A stretch of 18,293 nucleotides of DNA from JBBRVP01 sp038246785 (GTDB taxonomy: Bacteria > Actinomycetota > Actinomycetes > Jiangellales > Jiangellaceae). A model generated the notes under the pieces. The model was not told where the DNA came from. It worked only from the letters and a program-made list of their open reading frames with translations, and searched no databases. This document shows, in pieces, positions 1 through 6,790 of this stretch (within the stretch, counting starts at the first letter, position 1; each line of letters opens with the position of its first letter). The translations under genes and the position numbers were made by a program. Where the stretch lies: positions 1 through 18,293 of the forward strand of contig JBBRVP010000056.1 of NCBI GenBank assembly GCA_038246785.1, in the 5' to 3' direction.

Positions 1-133
1 AGCCCCGGGAGAACCGAGGGCGGCAGTGTCATGCAGGCCCTCGAAGGGCGACCGGACCAAGCCGTCACCTCGGCTCCCGCCGAGTCCCAACAGCAAGCAC
101 CGACACGATGCTCACAACAAGGATGGTGCCCTA

Positions 134-769
134 GTGACCGGCCCGACCGACCGCGTCGAGGCGGTGGTATTCGACCTCGGCGGGGTGCTCATCGACTGGG
201 ACCCGCGCCGGCTCTACCGCCAGCTGCTCCCCGAGCAGGACGTGGAGGCCTTCCTGACCGAGGTCGGGTTCGCGGCGTGGAACCATGCGCAGGACGCCGG
301 CCGCCCGTTCGCCGAGGCGGTCGAGGTGCACGCGCGGCGCTTCCCCCACCGGCGGGAGCTGCTCGCCGCCTACGCCGAGCGCTTCGCCGAGACCCTGGCC
401 GGCCCGGTGCCCGGCTCGGTCGAGGTGCTCCGCGAGCTCGCCGTCGCCGGCGTACGGCTGTTGGCCCTCACCAACTGGTCGGCGGAGACGTTCCCGGTGG
501 CCGAGGAGCGCTTCGACTTCCTGCGGCTGTTCGAGGCGATCGTCGTCTCCGGCCGGGAGCGTGTCGCCAAGCCGGACCCCGCGGTGTTCGCCCTGCTCCT
601 GCGCCGGCACCGGCTCGACCCGGCGCGGACCGTCTTCGTCGACGACGGACCGGCCAACGTCGCCGCGGCGTCCGCGGCGGGCCTGCTGGCCGTGCGCTTC
701 ACCGATGCCCGGCGGCTGCGGGCGGACCTTGCCGGGCTGGGCCTGCTCGGCGGACCGCCCGCCCGCTAG
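134..769 (+). CDS. HAD-family (subfamily IA) phosphatase
   Basis: A 211-residue haloacid dehalogenase-superfamily hydrolase, probably a cytosolic small-molecule phosphatase. The HAD motifs appear in order: motif I VVFDLGGVL with nucleophile Asp14, motif II LALTNWS near residue 114, motif III Lys in VAKPDPAVF, and motif IV FVDDGPANV. Motif I reads DLGG rather than DxD, so the second Asp, usually the general acid/base, is Gly. This is seen in YihX-type sugar-phosphate phosphatases and other HAD-IA members. The GTG at 134 is chosen because AAGGA (119-123) lies 10 nt upstream and motif I then sits close to the N-terminus; an upstream in-frame ATG at 26 would add a 36-residue low-complexity extension. 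The next gene is over 200 nt away and of different composition, so this is probably a separate unit. The substrate cannot be told from sequence. Confidence 0.85.
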   Translation: MTGPTDRVEAVVFDLGGVLIDWDPRRLYRQLLPEQDVEAFLTEVGFAAWNHAQDAGRPFAEAVEVHARRFPHRRELLAAYAERFAETLAGPVPGSVEVLRELAVAGVRLLALTNWSAETFPVAEERFDFLRLFEAIVVSGRERVAKPDPAVFALLLRRHRLDPARTVFVDDGPANVAAASAAGLLAVRFTDARRLRADLAGLGLLGGPPAR

Positions 770-943
770 CTGGCCGTCGCCGGGGGTGGCGCGGACGGCA
801 GCATCCGCAACCGGGACGGGGCCTGCCTGGTGTCGACGCGCATCGTGGCTGCCTGGGGTCGGTCGCGCCACCTGCGTCAGAAGCATCCAGCGGGGAGGTG
901 CTGGATGTCCCTCAATACCTGGGTTTGCGCATCTTGCCGCAAT
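770..943. other. Intergenic stretch between the HAD gene and the low-GC patch
   Basis: No convincing gene is visible here. Short open frames cross it but have no ribosome binding site and no recognisable protein. Base composition falls towards the right end (around 900-950), just before the promoter of the AT-richer patch. No transposase fragment, tRNA or direct repeat that would mark an insertion boundary could be found by eye. Confidence 0.5.
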
Positions 944-972
944 TTGACAAGATCGGGCGATGGGCGTAGAGT
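944..972 (+). promoter_or_regulatory. Promoter for the secreted-protein gene, leaderless start
   Basis: A consensus -35 TTGACA (944-949) is followed by a 17-nt spacer and the -10 TAGAGT (967-972), which fits the actinobacterial TANNNT pattern. Transcription would be expected to begin 6-7 nt after the -10, which is the GTG at 979. The mRNA would then have no leader. This is the best-matching promoter in the window. Confidence 0.7.
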
Positions 973-978
973 TGTGTC

Positions 979-1161
979 GTGTCCCGCCGGGGTGCGACCA
1001 TCTTTGCCCTTCCGATAGTTCTGGTGGTCGGCATACTTCTCTCGGTACCGGCGACCGGACTAACCTTTCATAGTTACTCGATCGCGCGCGAGTCGAGCGG
1101 CTCCGTATATACAGGTGTCACGTCGGTTCGCACTGATCGCGACATAGGGGGATACCGCTGA
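979..1161 (+). CDS. N-terminal part of a frameshifted secreted protein (signal peptide)
   Basis: Sixty codons starting at a GTG that coincides with the predicted transcription start. The product has a short basic N-terminus (SRRG), then a hydrophobic run of about 20 residues (IFALPIVLVVGILLSVPATG) typical of a Sec signal peptide or anchor, and about 30 polar residues before a TGA at 1159-1161. It appears to be the 5' half of one gene whose remainder continues in the next frame: the -1 frame is open from 1137 through 1643 and encodes a mature domain with no signal of its own. A five-G run (1147-1151) lies just before the stop and is a natural slippage or indel point. One extra G there would fuse the halves into about 221 codons. 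I cannot tell a true mutation from a sequencing error. No protein family was recognised. Confidence 0.55.
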   Translation: MSRRGATIFALPIVLVVGILLSVPATGLTFHSYSIARESSGSVYTGVTSVRTDRDIGGYR

Positions 1162-1193
1162 CCGGGTGCTCCAATTACTACAGCGGGAGTCCG

Positions 1194-1643
1194 GTGTACC
1201 AAACTCAATGGGTCATCATCACAGGCACTAACAACTGGCGTGAAATTGGCTCTGGACATCAATGCGCAGACCGGTTTCGTTACTGGTATTGGGGATACGG
1301 ATACGCTGGCGGTTGGTACGAGACAGGTCATACGCCTGGACTGACCATTGGCCAGAGCCACACGTTCAAGATATCTCGAGCCTTCAATGGCAGGGTGACC
1401 GCGTACTTCTTCAGTGTCGACGACACCTACAAGGGCAGCCTGATCAGCTCATTGGCGGGCCCGCGGGTCGAAGCAGGCACGGCGCAGGTGTCGCAAACGA
1501 CTCACAGCTTCCTGCACTACCAAGTCAACGGAGGAGGCTTTCTCAACTTCTCCGGCAGGGACAGCTCCGTCGTCGACACGGGAATGTGTGGGTCCTGGCT
1601 TGCCGACACGAGCTGGCGCGCGGGTGAGGGGGCATCATGCTGA
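1194..1643 (+). CDS. C-terminal part of frameshifted secreted, Cys- and aromatic-rich protein
   Basis: A 149-residue frame if started at the GTG at 1194, though the open frame extends back to 1137. The residues look like a secreted beta-sheet protein: alternating aromatic strands (FRYWYWGYGY, GGWYETGH), a segment HTFKISRAFNGRVTAYF, and a C-terminal part with GMCGSWLAD and a terminal Cys. Cysteines near residues 24, 132 and 149, plus one in the upstream open frame, could form disulfides. There is no export signal, which supports its being the mature part of the protein begun at 979. GGGAG (1185-1189) sits only 4 nt before the GTG, so independent initiation is possible but poor. G+C here is close to 50%, far below the flanking genes, which suggests horizontal transfer. 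The last codons overlap the ATG of the next gene. The general look suggests a beta-sandwich or ConA-like fold, but this is only an impression. Confidence 0.55.
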   Translation: MYQTQWVIITGTNNWREIGSGHQCADRFRYWYWGYGYAGGWYETGHTPGLTIGQSHTFKISRAFNGRVTAYFFSVDDTYKGSLISSLAGPRVEAGTAQVSQTTHSFLHYQVNGGGFLNFSGRDSSVVDTGMCGSWLADTSWRAGEGASC

Positions 1644-2206
1644 GCAACGACCGTAAGACCTCCACGGAGAGCACGTCGCGGCGCGCCCTGGCGCCTACGA
1701 TTCTTGGCCTCTGTTTGGGGCTCGTGATCGGCCTTGTGTGGTGGTCGTTCGTGTCGAGAGGCGCCGCGGGGTCCGCTGCTGGCAGCGCGGTCGCCGGTGA
1801 GAGCCAGGCGTCGGTCTCCAGCGCAGTCGGCGCGGACACTGACCTCCTGCAGTGCGAACAGCTGATGGGCGAGGACGCCACGGGAGTAGTGACGGCCGAA
1901 CGCGACAAGCTCACCACCGTCGCAGAGTGGCAGGAGCAGCGGCACGCGCCGGACGTCACCGTGGTGTCTCGCCTGAGGTCCCTCGCTGACCGGTTCCCCT
2001 CCGATGCCGATGTCACAGTCTGTGTCTACGCGGGGCAGTTCCCCGCGCCAGGTGGACCTCCAGTGGAGGACGGAACCAGTCGACCGCCGTACGACCGGAT
2101 GACACTGTTGGTGCTTCCTGACGGCAGCACGCTGTTCGACAGTGCAAGCCGCTCCACACCCGCGAGGCCTGACACGCCGCAGCGTTGGCTTCTTCGCCGC
2201 TCGTAG
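1637..2206 (+). CDS. Membrane-anchored hypothetical protein
   Basis: A 189-residue protein that I do not recognise. It has about 18 polar N-terminal residues, one hydrophobic segment at about residues 19-40 (LAPTILGLCLGLVIGLVWW), and then an Ala/Ser-rich linker. An outside domain follows with two cysteines (LLQCEQL and VTVCVYAG) that could pair. A single-pass protein with its C-terminus outside the membrane is the simplest reading. The ATG at 1637 overlaps the stop of the preceding frame (TGA 1641-1643), so translation is probably coupled and the two proteins likely act together at the cell surface. It shares the accessory character of its neighbour, although its G+C is higher. Confidence 0.7.
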   Translation: MLSNDRKTSTESTSRRALAPTILGLCLGLVIGLVWWSFVSRGAAGSAAGSAVAGESQASVSSAVGADTDLLQCEQLMGEDATGVVTAERDKLTTVAEWQEQRHAPDVTVVSRLRSLADRFPSDADVTVCVYAGQFPAPGGPPVEDGTSRPPYDRMTLLVLPDGSTLFDSASRSTPARPDTPQRWLLRRS

Positions 2207-2277
2207 CCCGAGCGCGGTGTCCCACCGTGCAGACATGGCGGCCGCACCGCGCGCCGGCCGCTGACACCCGGCCTTGC

Positions 2278-2311
2278 CCTCGCCTGGGTAGAAGCCCGGG
2301 CGCGGGCGAGG
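2278..2311 (+). terminator. Possible hairpin terminator after the membrane-protein gene
   Basis: CCTCGCC (2278-2284) can pair with GGCGAGG (2305-2311), with an inner GGG/CCC pairing. The hairpin lies about 70 nt after the stop at 2206. No T-run follows, which is common in GC-rich actinobacteria. The rest of the 2207-2413 gap shows no gene. Confidence 0.3.
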
Positions 2312-2369
2312 CGGCCAGAGCAGCCTGCCGCGGGCGGATGCGCCCATCTGTCCAAGAGCGCGGTCCCCA

Positions 2370-2375
2370 TAGGAT
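2370..2375 (+). promoter_or_regulatory. Candidate -10 element for def-fmt-rsmB
   Basis: TAGGAT fits TANNNT and would start transcription near 2382, leaving a leader of about 30 nt that contains the AGGAG ribosome binding site (2398-2402) of def. No good -35 is visible. Confidence 0.35.
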
Positions 2376-2413
2376 TGGGTCGAGAACCCGCGACGAGAGG
2401 AGCCGACGCCGCC

Positions 2414-2959
2414 GTGCCCGTGCAGCCGATCCGCCTGTTCGGCGACCCGGTGCTGCGTACGAAGGCTGAGCCCGTCGTCGACTTCGACCGGGAGTTGCGC
2501 CGTCTCGTCCGCGACCTCACCGACACGATGCTCGACGCTCCGGGAAGCGGCCTGGCGGCGCCGCAGCTCGGCGTCCCGCTGCGGGTGTTCACCTACCACG
2601 TCGACGAGGAGCTCGGCCATCTGATCAACCCCGACCTGTCGCTGTCGGAGGAGGAGCAGGACGGACCGGAGGGCTGCCTGTCGATCCCGGGCTTGGAGTT
2701 CGACTGCCGGCGCGCCCTGCGGGTGGTCGCCAAGGGCTACGACCAGCACGGCGAGCCGGTACGGCTGGAGGGCAGCGAGCTCCTCGCCCGCTGCATCCAG
2801 CACGAGACCGACCACCTCGACGGCATCCTGTTCATCGACCGGCTCGACCGCGAGGCCCGCAAGGCGGCGCTGAAGGCGATCCGCGAGGCCGAGTGGGCCG
2901 GCGGCCCGGTGCCGCAGGTCAAGGTGTCGCCGCACCCCACCTTCGGCAAGCCGATGTAG
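2414..2959 (+). CDS. def: Peptide deformylase
   Basis: Removes the formyl group from the N-terminal methionine of new proteins at the ribosome exit. All three PDF motifs are present: motif 1 GSGLAAPQLG (from residue 44), motif 2 EGCLS with metal ligand Cys88, and motif 3 HETDH giving metal ligands His130 and His134 and catalytic Glu131. The length of 181 residues is normal for a bacterial type I enzyme. The GTG at 2414 is preferred because AGGAG (2398-2402) lies 11 nt upstream; a second GTG at 2420 is possible but less well spaced. The gene is followed after 3 nt by fmt, which makes the formyl-methionine that this enzyme later deformylates, a classic pairing. Confidence 0.97.
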   Translation: MPVQPIRLFGDPVLRTKAEPVVDFDRELRRLVRDLTDTMLDAPGSGLAAPQLGVPLRVFTYHVDEELGHLINPDLSLSEEEQDGPEGCLSIPGLEFDCRRALRVVAKGYDQHGEPVRLEGSELLARCIQHETDHLDGILFIDRLDREARKAALKAIREAEWAGGPVPQVKVSPHPTFGKPM

Positions 2960-2962
2960 CCG

Positions 2963-3889
2963 GTGCGCGTCGTCCTCGCCGGCACCCCGGTGGCAGCCCT
3001 GCCCTCGCTCGACGCCCTCCGCGCCTCCCGGCACGAGGTGGTCGCCGTGCTCACCCGTCCCGACGCCCCCGCTGGCCGCGGCCGGCGCCTGGTTCCCAGC
3101 CCGGTCGCCGCCCGCGCCGCCGAGCTCGGGCTGGAGGTCCTCGCGCCGCGTCGGCTGCGTGATCCGGGCGCGCTCGACCGGCTCCGCGAGCTGGCCCCCG
3201 ACTGCGTTCCGGTGGTCGCCTACGGGCAACTGGTGCCGCGCGAGGCGCTCGATCAGCCGCCGTACGGCTGGGTCAACCTGCACTTCTCGCTGCTGCCAGC
3301 TTGGCGGGGCGCCGCGCCGGTGCAGCACGCCGTCATCCACGGCGACGACGTCACGGGGGCCACGACCTTCCGTATCGAGGAAGCGCTCGACACCGGACCG
3401 GTGCTCGGAGTAATGACCGAGCCCGTCCGCCCCGACGACACCGCAGGGTCGCTGCTCGAACGGTTGGCGACCGCCGGAGCGAGGCTGCTCGTCGCCACGC
3501 TCGACGGCATCGAGGACGGCGTGCTGACGCCGCGGCCACAGCCGGCCGAGGGGGTGTCGCAGGCGCCGCGGCTGACGCCGGAGGACGCCCGCGTCGACTG
3601 GACGGCGCCCGCGAGGCGGATCGACCGGCTCGTGCGGGGATGCACGCCGGCTCCCGGCGCCTGGACGACGTTCCGCGGCGAGCGGCTCGGGATCGGACGG
3701 GTGATCGTCGACGCCGACGGGCCGGCGCTCGGTCCGGGCGAGGTGGCCTCCGGGAAGCACGATGTGCGCGTCGGCACCGCGACCAGTGCCGTGCGGCTGC
3801 AGCAGGTGCGGCCGGCGGGGAAACGGGCGATGCCGGCCGCCGACTGGGCGCGCGGGGTGCGGATCGCGCGCGGGGAGCGGCTCGAGTGA
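2963..3889 (+). CDS. fmt: Methionyl-tRNA formyltransferase
   Basis: Transfers a formyl group from 10-formyl-tetrahydrofolate to initiator Met-tRNA. The 308-residue length is normal. The N-terminal Rossmann-type formyltransferase domain (about 1-200) carries the catalytic triad as Asn105 and His107 in WVNLHFSLLP and Asp143 in ALDTGPVL, together with the diagnostic PAWRGAAPVQ. The C-terminal tRNA-contacting domain follows from about residue 205 (SQAPRLTPEDARVDW). The GTG start lies 3 nt after the def stop, so the two are certainly co-transcribed. Its stop overlaps the rsmB start as GTGA. Confidence 0.97.
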   Translation: MRVVLAGTPVAALPSLDALRASRHEVVAVLTRPDAPAGRGRRLVPSPVAARAAELGLEVLAPRRLRDPGALDRLRELAPDCVPVVAYGQLVPREALDQPPYGWVNLHFSLLPAWRGAAPVQHAVIHGDDVTGATTFRIEEALDTGPVLGVMTEPVRPDDTAGSLLERLATAGARLLVATLDGIEDGVLTPRPQPAEGVSQAPRLTPEDARVDWTAPARRIDRLVRGCTPAPGAWTTFRGERLGIGRVIVDADGPALGPGEVASGKHDVRVGTATSAVRLQQVRPAGKRAMPAADWARGVRIARGERLE

Positions 3890-5280
3890 GCCCGCGGCCT
3901 GCGCGCGCGGCGCGCCGGACCCAGGGCCGGGACCCCGCCCGGCGGCTGGCCTGGGACGTGCTGCGCGCCGTGGACGAGGACGACGCCTACGCCAACCTCG
4001 TGCTGGCTCGGCTGCTCGCCGAGCGGCAGCTGGACGTTCGAGACGCCGCCCTGGCGACCGAGCTGGCGTACGGCACCCTGCGCGGCCGCGGCACCATCGA
4101 CGCGGTGCTCGCCGCTTGCGCGTCGCGGCCGCCGGAGCAGGTCGACCCGCCGCTGCTGGACGCGCTGCGGCTGGGGGCCCACCAGCTGCTCGCGATGCGG
4201 GTCCCCGCGCACGCCGCCGTGTCGCAGACCGTCGAGCTCGCCCGAGAGGTCGCCGGCGAAGGGCCGGCCCGCTTCGCCAACGCGGTGCTGCGCCGGGTCG
4301 CCGCCCACGACATCGACGGCTGGACCCGCCTCGTCGTCCCCGCTGCCGACGTCGACCTCGTCGGCCACCTCAGCGTGGCGCTCTCCCACCCCGAGTGGGT
4401 CGTTCGCGCGTTCCTCGACGCGCTCGGCGGGGACGTCGAGGCGACCGCCGACCTGCTGCGGGCGGACAACACACCGGCCGAGGTCGCGCTGGCCGCCCGG
4501 CCGGGGCGCTGCGACGTCGCCGAGCTCGTCGCCGCGGGAGCGCGGGCGGGCCGCTGGTCGCCGTACGCCGCGGTCCTCTCCGGCGGCGACCCGCGTTCGA
4601 TCGCGGCCGTCCGGCAGGGCCGGGCCGGCGTCCAGGACGAGGGCAGCCAGCTCGTCACCCTCGCGCTGGCGGCGGCGCCGCTCGAGGGCCCGGACAGCCG
4701 CTGGGCCGACCTGTGCGCCGGGCCGGGCGGCAAGGCGGCCCTGCTCTCCGGGCTGGCCGGGCTGCGCGGCGCGAGCCTGCTCGCCGCCGAGCTGCGCGCG
4801 CACCGAACCCGACTCGTGGTGCAGGCGCTGCGCGGCTCGACCGGCCGCCACCTCGCCGTCACCGCGGACGCCCGAGCGCCGGCATGGGCGGCCGGGGGCT
4901 TCGACCGCGTGCTGGTCGACGTGCCGTGCACCGGCTTGGGCGCGCTGCGGCGGCGCCCGGAGGCGCGCTGGCGGCGCAGCCCGGCCGACGTCGCCGCCCT
5001 CGCGCCTCTGCAGCGCGACCTGCTCCGCGCCGCGCTCGACGCCGTACGCCCGGGCGGCGTCGTCGGCTACGTCACCTGCTCCCCGCACATCGCCGAGACC
5101 ACGGTCGTCGTCTCCGACGTGCTGCGCGCCCGGCCCGACGTCGAGCGACTCGATGCCCGCCCACTCCTGCGCGGGGTGCCGGACCTCGGCGCGGACCCGG
5201 ACGTCCAGCTGTGGCCGCACCGGCACGGCACCGACGCCATGTACCTTGCCCTGCTGCGGCGTCGTGCGCCGAGGTCATGA
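3886..5280 (+). CDS. rsmB: 16S rRNA m5C967 methyltransferase RsmB
   Basis: A SAM-dependent RNA (cytosine-5) methyltransferase, by family the enzyme that modifies 16S rRNA C967. It has 464 residues. An N-terminal NusB-like RNA-binding domain (about 20-150, with LATELAYGTLRGRGTID and ARFANAVLRRV) precedes the methyltransferase domain. SAM motif I is DLCAGPGGK (about 275), the motif IV cysteine is Cys348 in VDVPCTGLG, and the motif VI catalytic cysteine is Cys398 in VTCSPH. Both cysteines needed by the RsmB/Nop2 family are present. The GTG at 3886 overlaps the fmt stop by 4 nt, indicating coupled translation. The first 15 or so residues are basic and low-complexity. Confidence 0.95.
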   Translation: MSPRPARAARRTQGRDPARRLAWDVLRAVDEDDAYANLVLARLLAERQLDVRDAALATELAYGTLRGRGTIDAVLAACASRPPEQVDPPLLDALRLGAHQLLAMRVPAHAAVSQTVELAREVAGEGPARFANAVLRRVAAHDIDGWTRLVVPAADVDLVGHLSVALSHPEWVVRAFLDALGGDVEATADLLRADNTPAEVALAARPGRCDVAELVAAGARAGRWSPYAAVLSGGDPRSIAAVRQGRAGVQDEGSQLVTLALAAAPLEGPDSRWADLCAGPGGKAALLSGLAGLRGASLLAAELRAHRTRLVVQALRGSTGRHLAVTADARAPAWAAGGFDRVLVDVPCTGLGALRRRPEARWRRSPADVAALAPLQRDLLRAALDAVRPGGVVGYVTCSPHIAETTVVVSDVLRARPDVERLDARPLLRGVPDLGADPDVQLWPHRHGTDAMYLALLRRRAPRS

Positions 5281-5780
5281 GCCGGCCGACCAGCGAGCAC
5301 GGCGACACCGCCCTCGTCCTGCGGGTGCCCGAAGTGGAGCCCCCGGCAGCGGCGCTGGGGGTGCCGGCCCACGTCACAGTGCTGTACCCGTTCCTGACGC
5401 AGCAGCGCTACGACGGCCAAGCGCGCGACGAGCTGGCCGCGCTGCTGCACGACGTCGCACCGACCACGCTCACCTTCGACCGGTGCACACGCTTCCCTGA
5501 CGGCGACCTCTGCTACCTCGCCCCGGAGCCTGCCGAGTGGTGCCGCCGGCTCACCGGGCTGGTGTGGGCCCGCTGGCCGGAGGCGCCGCCGTACGGCGGG
5601 GCGTTCGCCGACGTCGTACCGCACCTCACCGTCGCCCACGGCCGTCCGGCCGTCCTCGACGAGGTGGAGCGAGCCCTCACCCCGGCGCTGCCGGTGCGCT
5701 CGCGGGCCGGCGAGCTCACGGTGCTCGCCCTCGCCGCCGGCCGCTGGCGCGTGCTCGAGACGCTGCCGCTCGGGGCCTGA
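5277..5780 (+). CDS. 2H phosphoesterase (2'-5' RNA ligase-like)
   Basis: A 167-residue protein of the 2H phosphoesterase superfamily, whose members act on 2'-5' or cyclic phosphodiester bonds in RNA or nucleotides. The two signature motifs are HVTVLYPF (residues about 32-39) and HLTVAHG (about 117-123). Both histidines and both HxT threonine positions are kept, so it should be active. The ATG overlaps the rsmB stop as ATGA, placing it in the def-fmt-rsmB unit and suggesting a role in RNA processing or repair. The actual substrate (tRNA intermediate, cyclic nucleotide or other) cannot be told from sequence. Confidence 0.85.
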   Translation: MSRPTSEHGDTALVLRVPEVEPPAAALGVPAHVTVLYPFLTQQRYDGQARDELAALLHDVAPTTLTFDRCTRFPDGDLCYLAPEPAEWCRRLTGLVWARWPEAPPYGGAFADVVPHLTVAHGRPAVLDEVERALTPALPVRSRAGELTVLALAAGRWRVLETLPLGA

Positions 5781-5784
5781 CCGG

Positions 5785-5790
5785 TACCCT
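5785..5790 (+). promoter_or_regulatory. -10 element for rpe, leaderless start
   Basis: TACCCT fits TANNNT and ends 7 nt before the GTG of rpe at 5798. This spacing puts the transcription start on, or next to, the start codon. No clear -35 is visible. It would allow rpe to be transcribed separately from the upstream unit. Confidence 0.5.
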
Positions 5791-5797
5791 CGCCGCT

Positions 5798-6469
5798 GTG
5801 GGCGTCCAGATCTCGCCGAGCCTGCTCAACAGCGACTTCGCCGATTTGGCCGGCGAGCTCGCGCGGATCAAGAACGCCGACTGGGTGCACGTCGACGTCA
5901 TGGACAACCATTTCGTGCCCAACCTCACGATCGGGCTGCCCGTCGTCGAGTCGCTGCTGCGGCGCACCGCCCTGCCCGTCGACTGCCACCTCATGATCGA
6001 CGACCCCGACCGGTGGGCGCCGGCGTACGCCGAGGCCGGCGCGCGCAACGTGACCTTCCACGTGGAGGCGGCCGCGGCGCCGATCCGGCTGGCCCGCCAG
6101 CTGCGCGCGCAGGGGGCCCGGGCCGGGCTCGGGCTCAAGCCGGCCACGCCGGTCGAGCCGTACGCCGACCTGCTTCCCGAGCTGGACATGCTGCTCGTCA
6201 TGACCGTAGAGCCCGGCTTCGGGGGGCAGGGCTTCCTCGACGTCTGCCTGCCCAAGGTGCGGCGGGCTCGCGAGCTGGTACGCCGCAGGGGGCTCGACGT
6301 GTGGGTGCAGGTCGACGGCGGGGTCTCCGCGGAGACGATCGAGCGCTGCGCCGAGGCCGGCGCGGACGTCTTCGTCGCCGGCAGCGCCGTCTACGGCGCG
6401 GAGGATGCCGCCGCCGCCGTCGACGACCTGCGCCGCCTCGCCGAGAACGCCCCCCTGCGCCCCGCCTGA
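5798..6469 (+). CDS. rpe: Ribulose-phosphate 3-epimerase
   Basis: Interconverts ribulose 5-phosphate and xylulose 5-phosphate in the pentose phosphate pathway. The 223-residue TIM-barrel protein has every family landmark: ISPSLLNSDF at the N-terminus, WVHVDVMDNHFVPN with metal and catalytic residues, DCHLMI, the phosphate-contacting loop MTVEPGFGGQ, VDGGVSAETI with the second catalytic Asp, and AGSAVYG near the end. The GTG at 5798 has no Shine-Dalgarno sequence but lies 7 nt after a TANNNT element, and starting there places ISPSLL at the expected distance from the N-terminus. Ribulose 5-phosphate is also the precursor of the four-carbon unit of riboflavin, and rpe lies next to riboflavin genes in many actinobacteria. 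Confidence 0.97.
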   Translation: MGVQISPSLLNSDFADLAGELARIKNADWVHVDVMDNHFVPNLTIGLPVVESLLRRTALPVDCHLMIDDPDRWAPAYAEAGARNVTFHVEAAAAPIRLARQLRAQGARAGLGLKPATPVEPYADLLPELDMLLVMTVEPGFGGQGFLDVCLPKVRRARELVRRRGLDVWVQVDGGVSAETIERCAEAGADVFVAGSAVYGAEDAAAAVDDLRRLAENAPLRPA

Positions 6470-6482
6470 CCCGCTCGCCCTT

Positions 6483-6559
6483 CCCGACGTTACTGCCCTG
6501 GTGGCGGTCTATCGGGCTGGTCGGAGGGGATTCTCGACCCTGAGGGCAGTGACGTCGGG
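6483..6559. repeat. Long inverted repeat between rpe and the riboswitch
   Basis: The 17-nt arms at 6483-6499 and 6543-6559 are complementary over their whole length except for one T/G position, which would be a G-U pair in RNA. The 43-nt loop contains a smaller GGTCG (6519-6523)/CGACC (6535-6539) pairing. It begins 14 nt after the rpe stop and could end rpe transcription. The arms are longer, and the loop larger, than in an ordinary terminator, and no T-run follows. It could also be the ends of a small non-autonomous element. Confidence 0.55.
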
Positions 6560-6610
6560 GGAGGGGGCTGGGGGACGCTGATGGCGGGGGCGAGGCCCGC
6601 GGGCGGTCGG

Positions 6611-6639
6611 TGACCGTGGTTCAGGCGGCGTGGCACACT
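6611..6639 (+). promoter_or_regulatory. Possible promoter for the riboswitch-ribM transcript
   Basis: TGACCG (6611-6616), 17 nt, then CACACT (6634-6639) gives a weak sigma-70-like arrangement that would start RNA near 6646, just before the first riboswitch stem at 6658. The match is poor and rests mainly on position. Confidence 0.3.
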
Positions 6640-6657
6640 GGGCGCGTACGACACGTA

Positions 6658-6786
6658 CACGTGCTCCGGGGTCGGTGGAAATCCGAACCGGCGGTGACAG
6701 TCCGCGACCCGGCCGCAGCCAGCGGCCGGTTGACCCGGTGGAACTCCGGGACCGACGGTGAAAGTCCGGATGGGAGGCAGCGCGTG
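6658..6786 (+). ncRNA. FMN riboswitch (RFN element)
   Basis: An FMN-sensing riboswitch upstream of a transporter gene. The conserved blocks are in order: GCTCCGGGGTCGGTGGAAAT, CCGAACCGGCGGTGACAGTC with CGCGACCC, a variable arm over the AGCGGCCGG region, GGTGGAACTCCGGGACCGAC, and GGTGAAAGTCCGGATGGGAG followed by CAGCGCG. The closing P1 stem pairs 6658-6665 with 6779-6786 (one G-U). By established knowledge, FMN binding switches off riboflavin synthesis or uptake genes; here it should turn off the transporter at 6885 when FMN is plentiful. Confidence 0.95.
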
Positions 6787-6790
6787 CGGG

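Noticed and set aside
830..1018. Small open frame before the secreted-protein gene
   Set aside because: It has no ribosome binding site, crosses the promoter at 944-972, and its product is unlike any protein.
1141..1161. Programmed -1 frameshift site
   Set aside because: The codons ATA GGG GGA do not make a proper X_XXY_YYZ slippery heptamer, and no clear downstream pseudoknot was seen. It is kept only as a possibility in the frameshift finding.
2185..2469. Open frame overlapping the start of def
   Set aside because: It has no binding site, its product is Arg-rich, and it conflicts with the clear def start at 2414.
1517..3760. Long open frame on the minus strand
   Set aside because: It lies opposite def, fmt and the membrane-protein gene. 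Its product is Arg/Gly/Pro-rich with no domain, which is the usual shadow of GC-rich coding DNA.
3253..5226. Long open frame on the minus strand opposite fmt and rsmB
   Set aside because: It is antisense to two well-identified genes and has no recognisable domain.
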